Assembly: GCA_022826345.1 (NCBI GenBank)
Contig: JAJDVB010000193.1
Span: forward strand, 1 to 21,774
Source of the DNA: Alphaproteobacteria bacterium
GTDB taxonomy: Bacteria; Pseudomonadota; Alphaproteobacteria; UBA828
Direction of reading: 5' to 3'
DNA: 21,774 bases
The translations under genes and the position numbers were made by a program. A model generated the notes under the pieces. It was not told where the DNA came from. It did not search any database and saw only the letters and a list, made by a program, of their open reading frames with translations. Shown in pieces: positions 16,989 through 21,774 of the stretch (within the stretch, counting starts at the first letter, position 1; each line of letters begins with the position of its first letter).

Positions 16989-17780
16989 ATGAGAGCCATC
17001 GCGACACTGGCCGCGGCGCTTGCCGCGGCCATCGTCTGGACCGTGAATTCGGCCAGCGCCTATACCGTGGATTCGACTAGCACCTATGTAGTCGATCCCT
17101 TCAGCCGAGTGATGGAGGCGGTCAAGGCGGCAAACGTGCGCGCCGGCCCGGGCACCGAGTACGACGTGCGCGTCGTCCTGCACGAAGGCGCGACCGTGCG
17201 CGTGACCGGTGCCGTTCTGGGCCGCGACTGGATGCGGGTCGACCTGCGCGGGGACGGCGACGACGCCTTCATCTACGCGCCGCTCTTGAGGGAGACCGGG
17301 GCTGCGGCAGGCCTCCGGCCCGTCGGCCCCAACTGGTCCGTCACCCAAAACCAGCCTTGCCACGTGTGGAACGATGGCCAGCGCGGTTATGAGCCGTTCA
17401 TCTGGTGGGGGGACTGTGTGGACGGCAAGGCCTCGGGCGAGGGACGGCTCATCTGGCATACCCGCTTCGGCAGGCACGTTTACGAAGGCCACATGGTGGC
17501 CGGCAAGCAACACGGACATGGGACGCTGCTGCGCAGCGACGCCGCCCGCTACGAGGGCGAATGGCAGGAAGGCAAGAGGCACGGAATCGGCATCTACACC
17601 TGGGCCGCCGGCCATCGCTACGAGGGCGGCTGGCGCGACGACAGGCCGCACGGTTTCGGCACCGCGACGTTTGCCGATGGCGACGTCCATCAGGGCGAGT
17701 GGCGCCGGGGTTGCTACGGCGAGCGGGACGGCATCTGGTCCGCTCTGATCGCTACCGTGGAGGACTGCGGCTTCAATTAG
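16989..17780 (+). CDS. Secreted SH3b and MORN-repeat protein
   Basis: A 263-residue exported protein with a signal peptide (positively charged start, alanine-rich core, likely cleavage after SASA24). Residues 47-98 form a bacterial SH3 domain (ANVRAGPGTEYDVRVVLHEG..). From about 139 to 243 there are MORN repeats: full copies begin at Y165 (YEGHMVAGKQHGHGTLL), Y188 and Y211, with partial copies before (VDGKASGEGRLIW) and after (QGEWRRGCYG). Cysteines C124, C143, C242 and C260 could pair in the periplasm. SH3b domains often bind peptidoglycan peptides or other ligands, and MORN repeats are binding or scaffold elements; no enzymatic part is visible. GGGGGGAGAC supports the start. It stands alone on the plus strand, divergent from hyuA. 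A 24-bp imperfect tandem duplication covers the cleavage region. Confidence 0.85.
   Translation: MRAIATLAAALAAAIVWTVNSASAYTVDSTSTYVVDPFSRVMEAVKAANVRAGPGTEYDVRVVLHEGATVRVTGAVLGRDWMRVDLRGDGDDAFIYAPLLRETGAAAGLRPVGPNWSVTQNQPCHVWNDGQRGYEPFIWWGDCVDGKASGEGRLIWHTRFGRHVYEGHMVAGKQHGHGTLLRSDAARYEGEWQEGKRHGIGIYTWAAGHRYEGGWRDDRPHGFGTATFADGDVHQGEWRRGCYGERDGIWSALIATVEDCGFN
17043..17090 (+). repeat. Imperfect 24-bp tandem repeat at the signal-peptide junction of the MORN-repeat gene
   Basis: Units 17043-17066 and 17067-17090 match at most positions (shared GTG-ATTCG, AG-C and CCTAT blocks), with a partial third copy beginning at 17091. They encode the related stretches VNSASAYT and VDSTSTYV, then VDPFS. The repeat is in frame. 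Confidence 0.7.
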
Positions 17781-17885
17781 CCGACCGGCAACGCTTCAAG
17801 ACGCGACCATAACTGCCGAGTGCCTCACCCGTCGGGGCGAAACCTGCTATGAGTGCGCGCAGGTGTCGTTGCGGCGGACGGTTGA

Positions 17886-18734
17886 ATGCCGAAGCGGTTG
17901 AGCGAGGCTGAGCGGCGCGGCTTCCACGAGACCGGCTATTGCGGGCCTCTCCGCGTCATGAGCGCGGCCGAGGCGCAGCACTATCGCGCCGAGCTGGAGC
18001 GCTTCGAGCAACGTTGGCCTGACGAGCGCCACATGCTCGACCAGGGCGCTTCGCTGCTCTGCCCCTGGATCGACGAATTCACCCGCCACCCCGGCCTGCT
18101 CGACCCGATGGAGGACCTGCTCGGACCCAACCTGCTGGTCTGGGGCGTCTCGCTCAGGCTCAAGGAGGCGGACGGCAAGACCTTCGCCGGCTGGCATCAG
18201 GACACCGCCTATTGCGACATCAAGCCGATCGTGGTGATCGCCGCCCTCGCACTCTCCGACTGCGGCGAGGACGCCGGCTGCCTCCGCGTGATCCCCGGCT
18301 CCCATCGCGGGGCCCTGCTGCCGCACCGCGAGCATTTCGGCACCGATAGCCTGCTCACCCGCGAGCAGCAGATCGACGCCCCCCTCGACGAAGCGGCAGC
18401 AGTCTCGTTGCCGATGGCGGCGGGGGAGGCGGTCCTCTTCAACAACGCGATCTGTCATTCCTCCGGCCCCAACCGGAGCGACGACCGGCGCATCATCTTC
18501 CTCATCGAATACGTGCCCACCCACGCGTGGCAGCACGAGCCGCGCGAATCCGCGATGCTGGTGCGCGGCGTCGATCGCTTTCACCACTTCGATGTCGATC
18601 CGCGCCCGGCCCAAGAGATGAGCCCGGCGGCGCAGGCGGCGTGGCGACGCAAGGTCGAGGTGCAGGCAGAAGTGCTCTACCGCGGCGCCGCGCATCCCAC
18701 GCGCGCACTGGCGTCGGGGAGTCGAACGGCGTGA
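17886..18734 (+). CDS. Phytanoyl-CoA dioxygenase (PhyH) family Fe(II)/2-oxoglutarate oxygenase
   Basis: A 282-residue double-stranded beta-helix oxygenase. The iron ligands are H104 and D106 in WHQD and the distal H191 in CHSSGPNRS. R201/R202 follow at the distance expected for 2-oxoglutarate binding. GCLRVIPGSH (131-140) is a family hallmark. Such enzymes hydroxylate varied small substrates (acyl chains, ectoine, phosphonates, amino-acid derivatives), so the name does not imply phytanoyl-CoA. The length is normal. The ATG at 17886 lies 105 bp after the MORN gene, with a GCGGCGGACGG purine-rich stretch upstream; no clear promoter or terminator was found in the gap. It ends 22 bp from the oppositely transcribed GroEL-like gene, so the two are convergent. 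Confidence 0.88.
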   Translation: MPKRLSEAERRGFHETGYCGPLRVMSAAEAQHYRAELERFEQRWPDERHMLDQGASLLCPWIDEFTRHPGLLDPMEDLLGPNLLVWGVSLRLKEADGKTFAGWHQDTAYCDIKPIVVIAALALSDCGEDAGCLRVIPGSHRGALLPHREHFGTDSLLTREQQIDAPLDEAAAVSLPMAAGEAVLFNNAICHSSGPNRSDDRRIIFLIEYVPTHAWQHEPRESAMLVRGVDRFHHFDVDPRPAQEMSPAAQAAWRRKVEVQAEVLYRGAAHPTRALASGSRTA

Positions 18735-18756
18735 CGGAAGCGCGGACGGAGAGCGG

Positions 18757-20427
18757 CTACCCCTCGCTCTGAGCGCCCGGCAGGGCGTCTTCGGGCAGCG
18801 CCTGAGTGCCGGAGTCCGTCGCGCGGGGGAAGCCGGCGACGACCGCCTCCGCCGCGATGACGCGGGCTGCGGCGGGGACCGCGGTGCGGAGCGCCATGCG
18901 GACCACCTTCGTCGGGTCGACGATGCCGGCACGGGAGAGGTCGCGGAAGCGCCGCTCGGCCGCATCGAAGCCCCAGCGCGGGTTGTCCTGCGCCAGCGTG
19001 CGGGCGATGGCGTAGGAGCCCTCGCCGCCGGCGTTCTCCACGATTCGCCGCATCGGGGCCTTGAGGGCGGTGTCCAGCGCGCTCACGCCCATGGCCTCGT
19101 CGCCGGAGCATCCGGCACGGACCGGCCCAAGCGCGCGCGACGCCTGCACCAGGGCCACGCCGCCGCCGGGCACCACGCCCTCGGCCTTCGCTGCGCGCGC
19201 CGCGTTCAGCGCGTCGGTGGCGCGTTCCTTACGGGCGCGGAGCTCGGTCTCGGTCGCGCCGCCAAGGCGCAGGTGGGCGATGCCGGCGGCGAGGCGGGCG
19301 AGGCGCTCCTGCAGCTTCTCGCGGTCGAAGCTCAGGTATTTCTCGGCCTCGGCCTCCCGGCGCAACATGGCGCAGCGGTGCGCGATCTCCTGGGCGTCGC
19401 CGGCGCCTGCCACGATGGTGGTGCGGTCGCGGGTCACGTGCACGCGCTTCGCCGCACCCATCATCGCGGGCTTCAGGTTCTCCAGCTTGTTGCCGAGTTC
19501 GTCGGTGACGATCTCCCCGCCGGTCATCACCGCGATGTCCTCCAGCATGAGCTTGCGCCAGCGCCCGAAGCCCGGCGCCTTGACCGCGGCGACGCGGAGC
19601 CCGCCCTGCTGCTTGTTCACGATCAGCGTCGCCAGCGCGTCGCCCACCACGTCCTCCGCCACGATGAGCAGCGTGTGCGACGACTTGGCGAAGGCGCGGA
19701 GCGCCGGCTCGATCGCGTCCACGCTGGAGATCGTCTTCTCGTGCATCAGCACGTAGGCGTCCTCCAGGGTGGCCGTCATGTCGTCCGTATCGGTGACGAA
19801 GGCGGGCGAGACGTAGCCCGTGTCGAAGCTCATGCCCTCGTGCACCGAGAGTTCCGTCTCGACGCCCTGCGCCTCCTCGATGGTCACCACCCCGTCGGGG
19901 CCGACCTGGCGGATGGCATGGGCCAGGTGGCGCCCGATCTCCTCGTCGCCGCCTGCCGCGAGCCGGGCCACGCGCTCCAGCCCGCCTTGCGCGGGCAGGG
20001 GGCGGGACTGCGCGTCCAGCGCTTCCGTGGCTGCGGCGAGCCCGCGCTCCATCCCCCGCATGACGCTCATGGGGTCGGCGCCGGCGGCGGTGGCGCGGTG
20101 ACCCTCCTCCATGAGCGCAGCCGCCAGCACCATCGCGGTGGTGGAGCCGTCGCCCACCTCGTCGCTCACCTTCGAGCCGACGTGGCGGATCAGGCGGCCG
20201 CCCATGTCCTCGAAGCGGTCCTCGAGGTCGATGTGCCGCGCGATGGTGTAGCCGTCGGTGGAGACCCAGGGCTGGGCGTGGCGGCGCTCGATCAGCACCG
20301 CGCGCCCGCCGGGGCCGAGGGTGGTGCCGACGATGCGGCCTACCGTTGCGGCACCCCGGAGCAGCCCGGCCCTGGCCTCGAGCCCGACTCCGATGCGCTT
20401 GGGCCCCGGTATGCCGCCGATCATCAT
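18757..20427 (-). CDS. groEL: Divergent GroEL (Hsp60/Cpn60) paralogue
   Basis: A 556-residue group I chaperonin, collinear with Escherichia coli GroEL apart from a six-residue longer N-terminus. The ATPase core is kept: TLGPGG (36-41; usually TLGPKG), D58 (cf. D52), GDGSTT (92-97; D93 cf. D87), and D405 in DALNAARAA (cf. D398), followed by GVVPGGGVAL. The apical domain is changed at substrate/GroES contacts: A209 (cf. Y203), E240 (cf. L234) and R244 (cf. E238), while Y205, F210 and L243 remain. The C-terminus lacks the GGM-repeat tail and ends in a different acidic tail. MM at 20422-20427 was chosen as start; no good ribosome-binding site precedes it, and the longer in-frame reading shadows the aminotransferase gene. 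No groES and no CIRCE element is present. It lies 59 bp after the aminotransferase gene. It is probably an accessory chaperonin rather than the housekeeping one. Confidence 0.9.
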   Translation of the reverse strand: MMIGGIPGPKRIGVGLEARAGLLRGAATVGRIVGTTLGPGGRAVLIERRHAQPWVSTDGYTIARHIDLEDRFEDMGGRLIRHVGSKVSDEVGDGSTTAMVLAAALMEEGHRATAAGADPMSVMRGMERGLAAATEALDAQSRPLPAQGGLERVARLAAGGDEEIGRHLAHAIRQVGPDGVVTIEEAQGVETELSVHEGMSFDTGYVSPAFVTDTDDMTATLEDAYVLMHEKTISSVDAIEPALRAFAKSSHTLLIVAEDVVGDALATLIVNKQQGGLRVAAVKAPGFGRWRKLMLEDIAVMTGGEIVTDELGNKLENLKPAMMGAAKRVHVTRDRTTIVAGAGDAQEIAHRCAMLRREAEAEKYLSFDREKLQERLARLAAGIAHLRLGGATETELRARKERATDALNAARAAKAEGVVPGGGVALVQASRALGPVRAGCSGDEAMGVSALDTALKAPMRRIVENAGGEGSYAIARTLAQDNPRWGFDAAERRFRDLSRAGIVDPTKVVRMALRTAVPAAARVIAAEAVVAGFPRATDSGTQALPEDALPGAQSEG

Positions 20428-20486
20428 GGCGCGCGCCGCGCCCGCGGCCAGTGGCGAATGGAGACCTTGATGCCGTGCGCCGCGGC

Positions 20487-21431
20487 TCAGCCCTCGTAGT
20501 CGATCGGCGTCGCCTCGCTGTCGTCCTCGTGCCGCTCCCAGTAGAGGGCGCGCAGCCGCTCGGTCACCGGGCCGACGGCGCCGTCGCCCACCGGCTCGTG
20601 GTCGATCTTCGTCACCGGCAGGATGCCGCCCGCCGTGCTGGTGACGAAGACCTCGTCGGCGCCGCGCAGGTCGTCCGGCGAGACGGTGCCGACCTTCCCT
20701 TTCACGTTGAGCTCGCCCAGGAGGTCGAGCGCGGTCCGCCGCGTGATGCCTTCGAGGCAGGTGCCGCCCGGCGTCGTCGCGGTGCCGCCGTTCACGGCGA
20801 AGACGTTGAAGCCCGGCCCCTCGGCGATGTTGCCGTCGAGGTCGACGACCACCGGCATGTCGCAGCCCCGCTCGTAGCTCTGGAACAGCGCGCGGATCAT
20901 GTCGCCCCAGTGGAAGTTCTTGGCGGTGGGGTCGACCGAGCCCGGCGGAATCCGCAGGTAGGAGCTGAGGTGCAGGTTGATGCCTCGCGCCCGCATCTCC
21001 TCGTCCGCGATCCAGACGAAGGGGATGACGAAGGCGATGAAGCGGTTCTCGCAGGCACGGGGGTCGCGAGTGCCCTTGGGCGGCATGCCGCGGGTGCACA
21101 GCACCTCGACGTAGGCCTCGCGCAGCTGGCTGAGGCGCATCAGCCGCATCAGGATCGCGACGACCTCGTCCCGCTCGTGGGGAATGCTCATGCGGACGCT
21201 GGCGAGGCTCTTCTCGAAACGGTCGAGATGATGGTCGAGCCGGAAGAACTTGCCGCCCCAGACGTGCACCACGTCGTAGGTGACGTCCGAGCGCGTGAAG
21301 CCCCAGTCGAGGATCGGTATCCGCGCCTCGGCGATCGGCACGTAGGCCCCGTCGATGAAGGCGGCGCCGTCCGCAAAGCGGTTCTCCAGCCTGACGACTC
21401 CGTCGGGCGTCGCTTCCGTGACCCGTGCCAT
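20487..21431 (-). CDS. Class IV PLP aminotransferase resembling (R)-selective amine transaminases
   Basis: A 314-residue fold-type IV PLP enzyme. K171 in PTAKNFHWGD is the PLP lysine. E204 in AEGPGFN and the phosphate-binding CLEGITRRTALDL and TSTAGGILPVT blocks are family standards. Across its length it matches the layout of fungal and bacterial (R)-amine transaminases as I remember them: ARIPILDWGFTRSDVTYDVVHVW, FFRLDHHLDRF, AYVEVLCTRG (106-115), and a GPVTERLRALYWERH end. The AYVEV segment, with Glu where branched-chain transaminases carry Arg, argues against IlvE; a D-amino-acid or (R)-amine role is more likely, but this is from memory and not tested. The ATG at 21429-21431 has GGGGGAGAG 7 nt upstream; the longer in-frame extension lacks similarity. 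It sits 74 bp after the TauD-like gene on the same strand. Confidence 0.85.
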   Translation of the reverse strand: MARVTEATPDGVVRLENRFADGAAFIDGAYVPIAEARIPILDWGFTRSDVTYDVVHVWGGKFFRLDHHLDRFEKSLASVRMSIPHERDEVVAILMRLMRLSQLREAYVEVLCTRGMPPKGTRDPRACENRFIAFVIPFVWIADEEMRARGINLHLSSYLRIPPGSVDPTAKNFHWGDMIRALFQSYERGCDMPVVVDLDGNIAEGPGFNVFAVNGGTATTPGGTCLEGITRRTALDLLGELNVKGKVGTVSPDDLRGADEVFVTSTAGGILPVTKIDHEPVGDGAVGPVTERLRALYWERHEDDSEATPIDYEG

Positions 21432-21505
21432 CTGCGCTCTCCCCCAATTCGCGGACTCGGACGAGGCGGCAGTGTGCCCCATCGCCCGCGCCCGCGCGAC
21501 CGCTC

Positions 21506-21774
21506 TCAGACCGGGACCGTGCCCTCGATCAGGATGCGGAGCAGGCGGCGGGGGTGATCGCCCTCGTGGGGCGAGGCCCGGTGCATGGTGCAGCGGTTGT
21601 CCCAGATCACGATGTCGCCCGGCTCCCAGGCATGGACGTGGACGAAGGCCGGCTGCGTCGCGTGCGCGATCAGTTCGTCGAGCAGCGCGTCGCCCTCCGC
21701 GAGCGGCATGTCGGCGACCCGGTCGATGCGGTTGGGATTGATGTAGAGCGCCTTGCGGCCGGTCTCGGGATGGG
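21506..21774 (-). CDS. TauD/TfdA-family Fe(II)/2-oxoglutarate dioxygenase, C-terminal fragment
   Basis: Only the last 88 codons are in the window; the gene continues past the right edge. The visible part shows the family's C-terminal signature: HPETGRKALYINPNRIDRV, then GDIVIWDNRCTMHRAS with the distal iron-ligand histidine in MHR, and PRRLLRILIEG carrying the arginine that binds the 2-oxoglutarate carboxylate. Members oxidise taurine, sulfonates, 2,4-D-type ethers and others; the substrate-deciding N-terminal half is missing. Transcribed in the same direction as the aminotransferase and GroEL-like genes and likely first of that group. Confidence 0.88.
   Translation of the reverse strand, partial: HPETGRKALYINPNRIDRVADMPLAEGDALLDELIAHATQPAFVHVHAWEPGDIVIWDNRCTMHRASPHEGDHPRRLLRILIEGTVPV

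Noticed and set aside
17781..17885. Possible promoter/terminator in the gap before the PhyH-like gene
   Set aside because: A TATGAG hexamer (17848-17853) exists but no -35 match lies at a workable distance, and no stable hairpin follows the MORN gene.
20428..20486. Possible CIRCE/HrcA heat-shock operator before the GroEL-like gene
   Set aside because: No TTAGCACTC-N9-GAGTGCTAA or near match is present in this gap or in the gap before the aminotransferase gene.
20428..21447. Upstream in-frame extension of the GroEL-like gene (about 340 residues)
   Set aside because: It overlaps the aminotransferase gene in another frame and is Arg/Gly/His-rich. GroEL similarity begins at the MM at 20422-20427, so a fusion protein is not supported.

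Overview
The window is very GC-rich and densely packed, with short intergenic gaps, GTG as well as ATG starts and typical GG(A)GG ribosome-binding sites. Gene content (ABC importers with family-1 binding proteins, HyuA/HyuB, Rieske and PhyH/TauD oxygenases, a second GroEL-like protein) fits an alphaproteobacterium, probably of a Rhodospirillales- or Rhizobiales-like group. That placement rests on gene style only. I see no rRNA, tRNA, CRISPR array, transposase, integrase or transcriptional regulator.

Layout. (1) Positions 1-1258, minus strand: a Rieske-type ring-hydroxylating oxygenase alpha subunit cut by the left edge. (2) Positions 1354-16764, all minus strand, read right to left: hyuA, hyuB, a benzoylformate-decarboxylase-like ThDP enzyme, an ABC importer (binding protein, two permeases, ATPase), a zinc alcohol dehydrogenase, an acetolactate-synthase-like ThDP enzyme, a small NTF2/SnoaL-like protein, a LarA-type (nickel-pincer) isomerase and a small lipoprotein. 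(3) A 224-bp divergent region followed by two plus-strand genes: a secreted SH3b+MORN-repeat protein and a phytanoyl-CoA-dioxygenase-like Fe(II)/2-oxoglutarate oxygenase. (4) Positions 18757-21774, minus strand: a strongly divergent GroEL paralogue, a class IV aminotransferase resembling (R)-selective amine transaminases, and the C-terminal part of a TauD/TfdA-type dioxygenase cut by the right edge.

How the genes may work together. Block 2 looks like a catabolic locus. The importer would bring in a small organic solute. HyuAB would open or carboxylate it at ATP cost. The two ThDP enzymes would act on 2-oxo acids, the dehydrogenase would interconvert aldehyde and alcohol, and the LarA-like enzyme would racemise or epimerise a 2-hydroxy acid. 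The substrate cannot be read from sequence, and this combination does not match a pathway I can name. Several genes are 4-50 bp apart or overlap (ATGA at 8456-8459), so parts are almost certainly co-transcribed. Likely breaks lie at 10992-11146 (candidate promoter) and 12880-12906 (candidate terminator).

The most unusual items are the GroEL paralogue, with altered substrate/GroES-contact positions and no groES beside it; the LarA-like enzyme, whose key residues keep lactate-racemase spacing although no cofactor-synthesis genes are present; and the unassigned catabolic combination of block 2.
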